Positions 11,843 through 22,603 of a stretch of DNA of 64,000 bases are shown here, piece after piece. The notes beneath the pieces are model-generated. The model searched no databases, was not told the origin of the DNA, and saw only the letters and a list, made by a program, of their open reading frames with translations. Origin of the DNA: Zizania palustris (Eukaryota; Streptophyta; Magnoliopsida; Poales; Poaceae); NCBI GenBank assembly GCA_019279435.1, contig JAAALK010000079.1:80216029-80280028 (forward strand). Reading direction: 5' to 3'. The translations under genes and the position numbers were made by a program. Every line of letters starts with the position of its first letter. The stretch's first letter is position 1.

Positions 11843-13856
11843 TGAGGAGCCATGCTGAATAGCGTGGGCCTCATGGCTCCAGAAGTGATGAGTCATTGTC
11901 AACGATAGTCAACGAGGACTGAAGAAGAGAGGAGATCTGCTGTTTCATTGGCCGCGTGTGACTCAGGTACACGGGCAGCGAGCGACTGTCGGGAAGAGGA
12001 AGCTGCGAAGTCGGGCTGGCCCAATCCGGGTGCATGGGCCAGAAGCAGTAGAAGTCCCACTGGGCTGTTGACCAGGACTGACTCAGGTACACGGGCGGTG
12101 AGCGATTGCCGGGCTGAGAGAGCTGCGGAGTCGGGCCGGCCCAATCCGGGTACCTGGTGCAAAGCTGGTGGAGGCTTTGTCAGTTTCGGCGTAAAACTGA
12201 CAACCATTGATTCTGTATCCGACTGTCCAGAAGAGAAGCCGTAGTCGCTACGAAAACTTAGCTTCCGGATAAGTCATCTGTAACTCTAGGCCCACAGTCA
12301 GTCAGTCGTGTCTGTAAAAATTCCTAAGGGCAGTAGAGTCTTTTTCTTTATTCTTGAGTCTGTAAAAACCCTAAGGGGCTGGTAGAATATTCCTAGTGTT
12401 GGGAGCCTATAAATAGGACCCCAATCCCTAGGGTTTGGACTACCCTTTTGTCTGAAATCAAATCCACACTTTTGGGTCACTCTTTGTCTCTTGTTTTGTC
12501 TCTCTCCTCTTTACTCTTGTTTGCGCCGCCAGGAAGAATTACTCCTGTTGTTGTTGTTCTGCATTTATTGTTCAGTGAAGTTTCTAGTCACAAACCGTGT
12601 GCAGCAACATCTGAGTTTTATTTGCTTCATTTCTCTTACACAGCAACCATTTCCGTTGATTTTGAGGCTTCGGAAGCTTCTCTGTTGCTTGTGTTCTTCG
12701 TGAGTAGTAGTACTAGTTCTTGCTGTTGTAAGTAGTACTACTACTATTGCTACAGCTCACTGTGGCAGCTTTTCACCTTCTCTGCACTTCTTTTTGATCG
12801 AAGCTGACAGGTTCCAGAACCTTTTCTGGGTGTTTCTGGTGAAGCTACCTTCTCTGTTCGAAGCCCCTCAGCTCCGTGAGGCAGGCTTCGATCTAACATT
12901 TTCAAAGCCTTCGTTCAAACTGTGAACTTCGGTTTTTGTGTCTGAGTTGCTAGCTTCGAAGTACTTTCTGAATGGACAGCATCGCATACTTCGAACAAAC
13001 ATACTCCGAATCTAGCTGTTCGAAGTGCACACTTCAATAGGCTTCAAAGTTGGGTTTGAAGCTTGTCTTTTCTGATAGACTTCGTTTTGATTTCTTTCTG
13101 GCGTGTCTGCCTTCGGTTCTCTTTCCGAAGCTTTCCCTGTTCGAAGATAGAGTGTAGGCTTCGGACTTGATTTTCTGTCGTGTGACAGACTTCGCTTCCC
13201 TGTTCGAAGGTTGTCCTTTTGTGTGTTGCGTTTGAAGCTTTCTGTTCGAAGGTTTGCCTCGAGGTTTTCGGTTCAAAGTTGTGTTCGAAGTTTTGTCTTC
13301 AAAGTGCTCACTTCGAAGCAGGCTTCGACTCAGTTACTTTGCTCCGAAGCTGCTGGTTCGAAGCTGTGTTCGAAGCCTTGACTTCGAAGTACATACTTCG
13401 AACCAGGCTCCGGCATTGTCATACTTCGCTCCGAAGTACACTTCGCAAATTGCCACTTCGAACTAGGGTAGACCGTGTCACCTTCGGCATCTTGGACAGA
13501 CTCCATCACCAACCTCCGAAGCAGACCTCGACGTGCGAAGGGGGCTTCGCCAAGTTCCGAACAGGAGACAAAATTGGACAGTAACTTCTCTTTTCACCTT
13601 ACACATTCTTAGATCATTTCATTGAGAAGTTTAGGCCTGTTACACCTTGTTTATCTGCCTCGTTGCACTACTTTAGTATTACACTGTTTATCATCAGTTG
13701 CTTCTAGGTTAGAAACCTTTAGACTTAGGCCTTCTGTTTACTTTCTGCTGCGTAGTCTTTTGAGGTGCGTTGGGTATTGGGAACAGGCCATTGATTCGAA
13801 AGAATTTTTTAAGGCGCCCATTCACCTCCCCTCTGGTCGCTACTTTCGGTCCTACA
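11843..13856 (+). repeat. Sirevirus 3' LTR (2014 bp)
   Basis: Near-identical partner of 2504-4516 at an offset of 9339 bp. About 25 substitutions, mostly transitions, and one extra base near 13828. TATA box at 12408-12415. Confidence 0.95.
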
Positions 13857-13861
13857 TCGAC

Positions 13862-14600
13862 GCACCCTTGCAATTGGCTTCTGAGCCCCGGCTCGACGCG
13901 CCCTCACTCGGGTTCCGAGCTCCGGCTCGACGCACCCTTGCAATTGGCTTCCGAGGCCCATCTCGACGCGCCCTCACTCGGGTTCCGAGCTCCGGCTCAA
14001 CGCACCCTTGCAATTGGCTTCCGAGGCCCATCTCGACGCGCCCTCACTCGGGTTCCGAGCTCCGGCTCGACGCACCCTTGCAATTGGCTTCCGAGGCCCG
14101 TCTCGACCCGCCCTCACTCGGGTTCCGAGCTCCGGCTCGACGCACCCTTACAATTGGCTTCCGAGCCCCGGCTCGACGCGCCCTCACTCGGGTTCCGAGC
14201 TCCGGCTCGACGCACCCTTGCAATTGGCTTCCGAGCCCCGGCTCGACGCGCCCTCACTCGGGTTCCGAGCTCCGGCTCGGCGCACCCTTGCAATTGGCTT
14301 CCGAGCCCTGGCTCGACGCGCCCTCACTCGGGTTCCGAGCTCCGCCTCGACGCACCCTTGCAATTGGGTTCTGAGCTCCGGCTCGACGCACCCTCGCAAT
14401 CGGCTTCCGAGCCCCGGCTCGACGCGCCCTCACTCGGGTTCCGAGCTCCGGTTCGACGCACCCCCGCAATTGGCTTCCGAGCCCGGGCTCGACGTGCCTT
14501 CATGCGGGTTCCGAGCTCCGGCTCAACGCAACCTCGAAGTTAGCTTCCGAGCCCCGGCCCGAGGCACACCCAGTCGGATTTCGAGCTCCTGTCTGAGGTA
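13862..14600 (+). repeat. Tandem repeat array of the Tat element, right part
   Basis: About 10.5 further units of the 70-bp repeat, resuming exactly where the left part stopped. Units are more alike in the middle (13900-14350) and drift towards 14600. Because 70 is not a multiple of 3 and the unit has no stop in most readings, all frames stay open for long stretches. I do not regard these as genes. The 190 bp that follow (14600-14790) are unique sequence with a purine run. Confidence 0.9.
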
Positions 14601-14792
14601 TCCTACCCTCGTCGACGCAATATACTCACCACGCCTTCCTCCTAGCTAGTTAGCGCCCAACCGGCAAGCCGTCTACCCGCTAAGGGGGGAGGGGGAAGGA
14701 GCAAGGAGAAAGGCCTCAACCACATATATTGGAAAAAGAAGAAAAAAGGTGGCATACAGTGTTTGTCACGAATCAAGAACAGAGGAGAAGGA

Positions 14793-17700
14793 TCAAGAGA
14801 AGTTTTCATCCAAGCCAAGCAGGAATCGAAGGCCCCCTCGGTCGGACGAACCGCCAGGGCCAGAGCGCGCTCTAGCCTGAGGCCCGGGCACGGTTCGTGT
14901 GGACCCCTCTTTCCTCTTCCTCCGCTCCTCCTCTTTCTTCTGAGCACGAAAGGTCCTCTGGTTTTCTTGAAGTTGGGCCCAACTGCGCAGATTGTCTCCC
15001 CCGGAGGGCGCGTCGTCTAGGCCAGCTTCCGTGTCGGACCAGTCCACCGGTTTGGGAGACAAAAACGGAGCGCGGGGCCCTTTCTCTTCTTCCTTGACGA
15101 GGTTCAGAACCCCTCGGAGGACGTCAGGGTCCGCACGTCCGTCGCTACTGCGAGGAAGGACGAAGCGTGCAGGCCGATTCACTCTCAGGGCTTCGAAGAT
15201 AGCCCATCGATGTCGAAGAGTGTCGTCAAGTTCAAGCACTTCAACATCGCAATCGCAATCATGGACACCCTGAACGAACCCCAAAAGGTACTCTTTATTA
15301 ATACATGACCAAGTTTCTAGAACTATTACAGGCTATATAGCGCGAGAGTCTCGAGGAAGCTACACCTTCGGGTCTGGCTGGCGGGCCGAGGCCGAAGGCT
15401 TCGAGGGAGACGGAGGACCGCTAGCGCGAAGCGCCTCCTCCAGCCAAGTCTTGATCGCTTCAGGGCCCTTAGTTTGCCAAATCGCCTTGAGCGCCCTCCA
15501 AGATTGGGTCAGCGTCGGGCTCAGCGTTCGGAGGTGCTCCCCCACGAAGGTGACCGGATGCGGGCTCGAAGGTGAAGGAAGAGGGAGCCCAGACGCCTCG
15601 AGGTGTCGGAGAATCCCGTAGGCAGCCACCCGAGCAGATACCTCACCGTACTGCGACATGGTAAGGTGTATTTACCGGACGGCGGACTGGATAAACTTTA
15701 CCCGGCGGACCAGGGGCTCCCGGGCGATGTCGAACGCGCCACACCCAGTGTCGTAGCATGCCAGCACCCTCTGGAGGGACACCGCGGTGTCGGCCACCGT
15801 ATTCTCCACCTCGGCAAGCGCCTCGGTTACCTCCCCATTCCGGGCAGCAAGGTCCACCTCGGCCCGCTCCAGTTGGGCCACTCGGGCCCCAAGGGCCTCG
15901 ACGTTAGCTACCGCCTCTCGGAGTTTGTATACCTTCGAGACTTGAGCCCGGAGTGCGGAAACCTTCCCTTTGAGCCACTCCGCTTCTGCGGCCCGGGACC
16001 GAAGCCTCTCTCCCTCGGCAGCTCGGGCCCGAAGGGCGTCGACTTCCGCCTCCAGCTCGTCCGCTCGCGCGGCCCGAGTCCGGAGCCATTCCAGCTCCGC
16101 AACGCGGGCCTTGAGGGAGTCCACCTCCGCCGCCCGGGCCTCGAGTGTTTCGACCCTAGCGGCTCGGAGCCTCGAGCGCTTCGACCCTAGCGGCCCAGAG
16201 CCGAAGGGCTTCGACCTCCGCCGCTTGCTCGCAGGCCAGCCCGTCAGCGGCGTCCACTCGGGCTGCAAGCCCCGAGGCATCTGCCTCGCGGCGTTGGCGC
16301 TCGGAGAGCAGAGCAAGCAGCGAACCCTGCGCCAGCGTGACTACCTACGCGCAAGGAAGATAGTCAGAAGGAAAGAAGGAAGGCTAGGGGCTCGTTGAAG
16401 GGCACTCCAAGGAAATACCTGGCCCGCTGCAGTCTCGATGGCCCTACCGAGCTCCATTCCGTCCGATAGCCCCAGCTTGTCTACCACTGGAGCTTCGCGC
16501 AGGCGCAGGTAGTAGTCGTGGACTGGAGCCACCTTGGACGCGAAGTCCTCGCTGTCCGCCAAGAAGGGACGCAAGAGGGGCACGGTAGCACGCGTGCCCC
16601 GAGAACTGGAAGGGGGCCAGGGTCGGGTCCCTACGTCTTCGACGGCCTCCCGAGAATCCCCTTCGGAGGCTTCGGACTCCGTCCCGCCCCGCTGCCCCGA
16701 GGTCCTCGTCGTGTTGGCGGGGGCTCCGGACCTCACGTCTGCAACGTCCTCGGGGGGCGGAATGGCCGGATCAACGCCCCGGACGGACGTACCTGCGCAA
16801 GCAAATGAAGGCTGAGATCGAGAGGGCCCAGCAGTTTGGGAAAGAATTGGGTAAGTTATCATACCTTCATCCGCGGCCTCGGGGAGGTCCCCCGAAAGCT
16901 GGGCGGGCCCCAATGGGCTCGGGCGATAGAAAAGATTGTCTATCGAATTCACCGGAGAGCCCGCCGCCGCCGCGACGAGCTTGGCCTCCATGTCGGCGCT
17001 CCCTTCGACGGCGCCGAGCGGGTCAGCCAGCCCCCCTCGGTCCAAGCTGTCCATCTCCCTGCTCCCCCAGGAGGTGGCGGAGACCCCCTCCGAAGCTGGC
17101 TTGCGCGGGGGAGCAGTCTTGGGGGGTAGTGTCACTTCGTTGGTTGGCGCCTCCTGCCCGGTCCCCGGCGCAGGCACCGTGGGGTCTGGGCGAGGGTCCG
17201 GAACTACCGGAGGGTCCTCTGACTCTGATTGGGCCCCGTCACTAGAACATCCCCACTCGGAGTGGGAGGCGGAGGAGTGGCTCGGGGAAAGCCGCCTCGG
17301 GCCCTTCACTATCTTCTTCTTCTTGGAGGGGCGCCGGGGGAGAGGCCACCATCGGGGTCAGCCACCTTCCTCTTCGAGATGGCCCGGAGGACCTCCCCCT
17401 CTGGAAGAGGCGGGGGCGAGAGCTCGAGCGCCCCCCACACTCTGTTGAAGCGCTCCCAGGAGCCCACCAGCTCCAGCCGCCGAGTGCGTTCGGCCGGAGA
17501 AGGGGCTCCGAGAATCCGCTCCATCATGAGGGCCACCTCCTCGGGGGTCCGAGCAACGAGCGATCCTGCATTCGAGGATCAGAGCCGGAGTACTCCTCAA
17601 GCGTGGAAGAAAGAAACATAGTAAAGGGGTGAGGAAGCTTACCAAGCTGGCGGGAGAGCTCTATCGACATCGACTCGTCCCGGCTACTCCGGAGCGACGC

Positions 17701-18540
17701 CGGCCATTCTTCCTTCAGCGGAGGGATCTCGAGGGCCACGAACTCCTCCGCCAGGTACCGCATGCTCATTCGGCGGGTGACGATCTGAAGGAGCTGGATC
17801 CTCGCAGGGATCGAGTCAGCTTTGGCCTCGACGCGCGCCTCCCTCCGAAACCAGATGTGGCGTGGGAGCCCGGTGAGACCGGAGCTGAGCCCCACGTGGA
17901 CGTAGAACCACCAATTCACCCACTTGGAGTACCATCTTTCGTTGATGGCCTTCGCTGGGAAGGAGTCCGCATACTTCCTCCGGAGTTGGAAGTTAATGCT
18001 CCCGAAGGCCAGTATCTGACCCCCCTTCTTCTTCGGTTGGCAGAGAGCTTCGTGCATCTGCGCGAAGACCTCCGCTCTCCCTTCGTAGCCTTCGGCGCGC
18101 ATGGCCCACTCAAAAATGGCGAGGCGGTCCACGACGTTAGGGGATAGCTACAGGAGCTCCAGATAGAAGGCATCTAGCACCCCGGCAAGGAGCTTCGAAG
18201 TGGGGAACCCCAGTCCCGCATCGAAGAAAGCCTCAAAGACGACGACTTCGCCCTCTCGCGGCTGCGGGACTGTTTCCCGGCCCGGTTTCCTCGCTGGCGT
18301 CTCAGGGCCGAGGCGGGCCCTGGTCGCTTGCTCAATCGACGCTTCCATGCACGCAGACGGACCGAGCTCCAGGGTTTGCTCCCGAAACCATTCCGAGGCA
18401 GGACGAAGCTCTCGCGAGCCACGTGTTTCCCCCGGACCCGACGCCGTCGCCGCCGCCGCAGCCGCCACTGCCATCTGGTGCTGCAAGAAGCGCTGGTCCA
18501 TCGCCATGGTTGTACTCCTCACCATTGCGGAATAAAGCAA
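14793..18540 (-). pseudogene. Antisense gene of Tat element (aORF, putative gypsy-type transposon protein)
   Basis: A multi-exon gene opposite to pol. The first exon (18540 to about 17640) encodes an Ala-rich start, a globular domain (VVVFEAFFDAGLGFP) and the Trp-rich phrase ERWYSKWVNWWFYV. It leaves through a good splice donor (LG, then GTAAGC at about 17640), with an acceptor at about 17568. The next part (17536-16430) is Pro- and Ser-rich and ends at another donor-like site. A strong coiled coil of 35-residue Ala-Arg-Leu-Glu heptads follows (16316-15672), then short C-terminal pieces (15659-15360, 15284-14793). Extra antisense genes with a domain of the Transposase_28 type are known in Tat elements; I assign it by that layout. 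An in-frame TAG at 18148-18150 and a frameshift near 17310 break it. Function unknown even in intact copies. Confidence 0.68.
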
Positions 18541-18638
18541 GGGAGGAGCTAGCGCTCAGGAAGCAGATGAGTACTGTCTAAAGTGGCGAGAGAGGATGCA
18601 ACAAGGGAAAGGAGGAAGAATAGGCCGCGTTGTGGGGG

Positions 18639-18646
18639 ATATTTAA
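18639..18646 (-). promoter_or_regulatory. Possible TATA box for the antisense gene
   Basis: On the minus strand the sequence reads CTTAAATATCCCCCA about 100 bp upstream of the antisense start codon. The rest of 18541-19090 is GC-rich with no other gene that I recognise. Confidence 0.35.
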
Positions 18647-19090
18647 GCACAAGGCCGCCGGTTCCCCTCTCGCTCATTCAGCGTGTGAACGCAGCAGTTG
18701 CATGGCACTCGCATTTAAGACCCAACCGGCGCATCGGGCGCGCCAGTTCCTGGCGGTTCGCCTCCCCTACGCCGTTTACACACGCGCGGCATTAACTGCT
18801 TCAGGCGACGCGCCGCCTCCTTGGGACCGGGACCCTGCGGTCAAAGGCGCGCAGGTACCCAGCGGGCTCGGTCAAACTCCTCCCAACTTGCCGAAGGGTG
18901 CTTCGAAGTGGCTCCCAGCCTCCAGATCCTCCGACGCCTGCCCGCCTCGGAGCATCCCCACACCGGTCGAAGAGGGCCACGTCACAGCAGGATCCAGCAC
19001 CTCTGCGTAAGTAATTTTCCTTATGAAAGTTATCGGAATTATCATGTGCGCTTCCACCCCCTCTTAATGCAGGGCTCTCGAGAGGAAAGA

Positions 19091-19103
19091 AGCGAGGGGC
19101 TAC
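19091..19103 (+). promoter_or_regulatory. Polypurine tract of Tat element
   Basis: AGCGAGGGGCTAC directly before the LTR start TGTTGGGGG. GAGGGGCTAC followed by TGTTGGGG is the usual junction in Tat-lineage elements. Confidence 0.75.
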
Positions 19104-19668
19104 TGTTGGGGGAGATAATCCCGATGGCCGAAGGGGGCCCACCACCAGGGGGTCCGAAGCCTGGTGCCGGAGGGGCCAGGACTTGCAGGCGATGAAGCCG
19201 GAGGCCTTCGGAGGTTTCGGGATGCTCCGGAAGGGCTTGCAGGCGCTAGGCGGTTGGCCTGAGGCCGGAGGCCACCCTTCGGAGAAGAACGCCGAAGGCC
19301 ATCCCTCAGACCGCGCAGTGGATCCGGAGGGAGTGTTGGCGGGAAGAGGACCGGTCAAGTCTACAGGGAGACAGGATCGCGATCCTCTACGCCGTGTTGG
19401 GCGGCACAGGCAGCGTCCGACACGGCTGATACGCTGTCAGAGTCGAATCTTCTTGTCTGTACTGTGTATAGTCCGTTTTGTCTGTACTACTAACCGGCGT
19501 CTGGCCATGTAGCGGTTGGCAGTCCAGAGGCGTTTGGTCCTCTGGACGGGGCGCCTTATAAAACCCCCCAACTACAGTTGTAACGGGACACGCTCCAAGA
19601 GCACTGAATATACTACGTTCCTACATTTCCACTAAGAAAACCTGCTGGTCCGATTCGTCGTTCCAACA
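19104..19668 (+). repeat. 3' LTR of Tat-lineage gypsy element (565 bp)
   Basis: Begins TGTTGGGGGAGATAATCCC and ends TCGTTCCAACA, with the short terminal inverted repeat TGTTGG/CCAACA. A TATA box TTATAAAA lies at 19556-19563, followed by the expected short leader. Confidence 0.88.
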
Positions 19669-19736
19669 GTTGTACAACTGAATATCATATTTTTTCTGTT
19701 AGTATATTCCCATGGGTATAAGATATCCAATATTTA

Positions 19737-20076
19737 GGGGATGTTTAGATCAAGGGGCTAAATTTTAGCTATTAGATCCGATGTTTGAACATCAATTTGA
19801 AGGACTAAACGTGAACTAATTATAAAAATAATTGCAGAATCGGAGGATAATTTGTGAGACGAATTTATTAAGCCTAATTAATCCATGATTAGTAAATGTT
19901 TATTGCAGCATCATATTGTCAAATCATGGTGTAATTAGGCTTATTAGATTTGTCTCGTGAATAATCCACCAATTATGAATGGATTTTATAAATAATCTAT
20001 ATTAAATACTCTAAAATAATATTTAAATATTGAATATGATAGGAGCTAAATTTTTATCCACCGATCCAAACACCCC
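19737..20076. mobile_element. Tourist-type (PIF/Harbinger) MITE, 340 bp
   Basis: Inverted ends GGGGATGTTTAGATC and, on the other strand, GGGGTGTTTGGATCG. The TSD is TTA (19734-19736 and 20077-20079). AT-rich interior, no coding capacity. Confidence 0.85.
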
Positions 20077-20079
20077 TTA

Positions 20080-20475
20080 GATATCCAATACATAGTGTAG
20101 TGACAATTTGCACAATCCACTAAGGCAAAAGTTGAGCAACAAAAACTCATGACATATCCCTCAGCATGTCATAGGTGTACGGAGATGGACTCTCTATCTG
20201 CTCTTTGCTGTACTTGGCCTGATAACATTGTTCAAACTAGAAACATTCCTTTCACAAAGCAAATGGCTTTCAAATGTCCCTCTGTTATTTCACCAATTAA
20301 CTATTCCTACTTATTACTACTTCAAATGTTCTTCCCTATAGATTTATTCACAATTATGAGGGTGTCTTGGCTTTCCAATGCTCTATACCAAGTGACTCAA
20401 TGTGTCAAGAGGATAGTGTGGTCACAGCAAATGCGACGAAACATACGTATGCTTGATGCAATTGATCATGAAGTA
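20080..20475. other. AT-rich spacer, nothing recognised
   Basis: A 113-codon open frame (20149-20490) has no motif, no homology that I recognise and runs into the next MITE, so I do not call it a gene. Confidence 0.5.
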
Positions 20476-20701
20476 TTCCCTCTTTTTTAAAAAAACTTTG
20501 TTCACTTTTATTATAATATTTGACTATTCATTTTATTCAAAAATCTTGCGCAAATATACAAAGATATAATTTATGCTTGAAGTACTTTTGATAATAAAAC
20601 AAATTATAATAAAATAAATAATATTTTAAAATATTTTTGAATAAGATGAATGGTCATATGTTGTGATAAAAATCAACGATGTCATTTTAAAAATGAGGTA
20701 G
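20476..20701. mobile_element. Stowaway-like MITE, 226 bp
   Basis: The two halves are inverted copies of each other: the left arm from TTCCCTCTTTTTTAAA and, on the other strand, the right arm from CTACCTCATTTTTAAA. The inner phrase ATTCATTTTATTCAAAAAT pairs with its mirrored partner. Flanked by TA on both sides. Confidence 0.65.
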
Positions 20702-20957
20702 TATAAACGTATGGCTTAGTATTATGACCTTATGGTCAAGCTTTATATTCTGAAAAGCAGTTGGCGAGAAGCATTAACCCTCATGAAACTCCTTAGGACG
20801 AAAGATTCTATTTAAAAAAACTTTTATACCGGATTGCAATTCTCGTCATAATCCTTTATCTGAATTTATTTCTCTGCTCGGCAGCTTCATCTTAGAAATA
20901 CAACATGCACTAATCATGCCTTGCAAAATATTACAATCTTTATCATTTGGTCAGTGT

Positions 20958-21255
20958 ACGGATAGTATTTTTCACGTCGGATGTTAAAATAACTAAATAT
21001 GAATTAATTATTAAACTAATTGTAGAATCCCTAGCTAATTTATAAAGTGAATTTGTTAAACCTAATTAATTTATCATTAGCACATGTTTAATGTAGCACC
21101 ACATTATTAAATTATGAATTAACTAAGCTTAATACATTCGTCTCATGAATTAACTCTCATTTATGTATTTGGTTTTATAATTAACATGTGTTTAATACTT
21201 CTAATTAGCACATAAATATCCGATGCCAAACCTTTTGGACTAAAAATCAAGGGGC
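20958..21255. mobile_element. Degenerate Tourist-like MITE
   Basis: The interior resembles the element at 19737 (GAATTAATTATTAAACTAAT, TTTGTTAAACCTAATTAAT). Ends are decayed and no duplication is clear. Confidence 0.4.
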
Positions 21256-21544
21256 ACATTAGTTGCAAAGGGTTGTAACCTTTGTCAAAAAGCCTGTAGA
21301 ACGTTAATGTGTGTGTATACGAAGAAAACTAATTCTAGATTTCTGTAATTGACATCTCCATGTCATCACCTGCAGCAGCAGCCATATCAAGAAAAATGAG
21401 AGATCCCTAGAACTAGAAGAGAGACACGTTTGTTTCGACTTGAGATTGTAGTAATTTAGTATATAGAAAAAAATTGGATTACATTAGTTTATTAAATTGT
21501 TACAATCTACTCTTTGCATTATAATAAACCGACATAATAAGTTT

Positions 21545-21609
21545 GTCTATTTATTTCAGTTTATGAAAATAATCTGTATTATTATAATCTTAAACTGAAA
21601 TAAATAGAC
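21545..21609. repeat. Perfect 19-bp inverted repeat
   Basis: GTCTATTTATTTCAGTTTA at 21545-21563 and its exact reverse complement at 21591-21609, with a 27-nt loop. Probably the core of an old MITE; outer ends not resolved. Confidence 0.6.
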
Positions 21610-21715
21610 TTTTATATTCAGATTATGTGTTTAAGGAAAACTTTCTTTCAGAAATATTATGTATTCCGGTGATGAAATTCATAAGCATCTAAACAACTGG
21701 AAGGTTAAAAGGGAG

Positions 21716-21988
21716 CAAGGCTGTTCCTGAGTTTCGTGAGGCCCAAGACGGGATTATAAACAAGGGCCTTAATTATCAGTGTTGTTCGTATTCACATGGC
21801 GTTGCGCGTGGCGTTGTCTGGTTCTCCTCATCCCTTGATTACCATAACTTGTGATGGTTTGTCTGGCTGCCTCATGGCCACGGCCTGTGGTACCTATGCA
21901 CATTTATGTGTATGTGGTGGCCGGGTGAGCCCCTTGAAAAGTGGGGGCCCAGATCAAGCGTACTGCTCGACCCCTAGGCACGGCCCTG
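21716..21988. mobile_element. hAT-like MITE, 273 bp
   Basis: Ends CAAGGCTGTTCCTGAG and, on the other strand, CAGGGCCGTGCCTAGG. The 8-bp duplication is AAAGGGAG (21708-21715) and AAACGGAG (21989-21996), one mismatch. The 400 bp to the next element hold nothing that I recognise. Confidence 0.65.
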
Positions 21989-22400
21989 AAACGGAGCAGG
22001 GAGTATTATCTCACTCAATAATACCCAAAATCACCTGCTGCAGAAACGCACAGGATCAAAATCTCATACAGAGAGCTGTAAAATATTTGCAAACATGTGT
22101 TTACAAACAGGCCTGAAATATTTATGTTGAGCAGGATTGCTTTCAGGAGCATCAACCATTATCAGAAAGCAAACCTGAATTATGTGGAGAACCACTCTTG
22201 CTTATGGTTGTATAATTTGTATTCAATGGAGTGGCTTTATCTTTGGATAAACATGATATCCATATTATCTCTTCCTTTTTCTTTGAGTTTTTTTTAAATG
22301 ACAATATAATGCAAGTATTAAGGTCCTTGGAAGTAAGTGCAAGGATTGTTGTGTAAGATTTTAATGTAACAGTAAAATTTATGTAGCTCATATATATTAA

Positions 22401-22603
22401 GGGCCTGTTTGGTAGAGCTCTAGATCCTGAAATTTATACTGAAGTTAGAGTAGAGCACTTGAAGTTAGCTAAACCATGCTCTACCACTCCAGTTCACTTT
22501 TTAGAGTATTCTCAATAGGATCTATTCTTCAGAAAAAATATTTGACTTAACTCCAGCTCCATAGGACAAAGAAGCTAGAGCAAGAGCCCTGCCAAACGCA
22601 CCC
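22401..22603. mobile_element. Tourist-type MITE, 203 bp
   Basis: Starts GGGCCTGTTTGG and ends CCAAACGCACCC, flanked by TAA on both sides (22398-22400, 22604-22606). The 435 bp that follow, to 23041, hold nothing that I recognise. Confidence 0.8.

Larger units (their letters stand above)
2504..13856 (+). mobile_element. Sirevirus-type Ty1/copia retrotransposon, complete but coding-dead
   Basis: An 11.35-kb element bounded by two LTRs (2504-4516 and 11843-13856) that begin TGAGGAGCC and end TCCTACA. The target-site duplication TCGAC is perfect (2499-2503 and 13857-13861). The primer binding site matches initiator methionine tRNA. Gag carries two CCHC zinc knuckles, pol has the copia order protease-integrase-RT-RNase H, and several polypurine tracts precede the 3' LTR. 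These are established Sirevirus traits. I count about 25 substitutions and one 1-bp indel between the LTRs (about 1.2 percent). At a grass rate of 1.3e-8 per site per year that suggests roughly half a million years. Gag and pol contain stops and frameshifts, so any later movement would need proteins from another copy. Confidence 0.95.
1..19668 (+). mobile_element. Ty3/gypsy Tat-lineage LTR retrotransposon, 5' part outside window
   Basis: The window opens inside pol. The order is RT-linked RNase H, a second RNase H, integrase (to 2170), a tandem-repeat spacer, a long gene on the opposite strand (14.8-18.5 kb), a polypurine tract and a 565-bp LTR at 19104-19668. A second RNase H before integrase plus an antisense gene between pol and the 3' LTR is the known layout of the Tat lineage (RIRE2, Grande and Retand types). 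A Sirevirus (2504-13856) splits it; without that insert about 8.3 kb lies in the window. The five bases after the LTR (GTTGT, 19669-19673) should be the target-site duplication, but the 5' end is not visible. The pol has many stops, so the copy is dead. Confidence 0.88.

Noticed and set aside
2313..14600. CRISPR-like regular repeat
   Set aside because: Units abut head to tail without unique spacers and lie in a retrotransposon.
13622..14649. Open frames of 213-257 codons on + and about 70 codons on -
   Set aside because: They lie on the 70-bp tandem array, which is open in most frames by composition; the peptides are repeats of one another in shifted phase.
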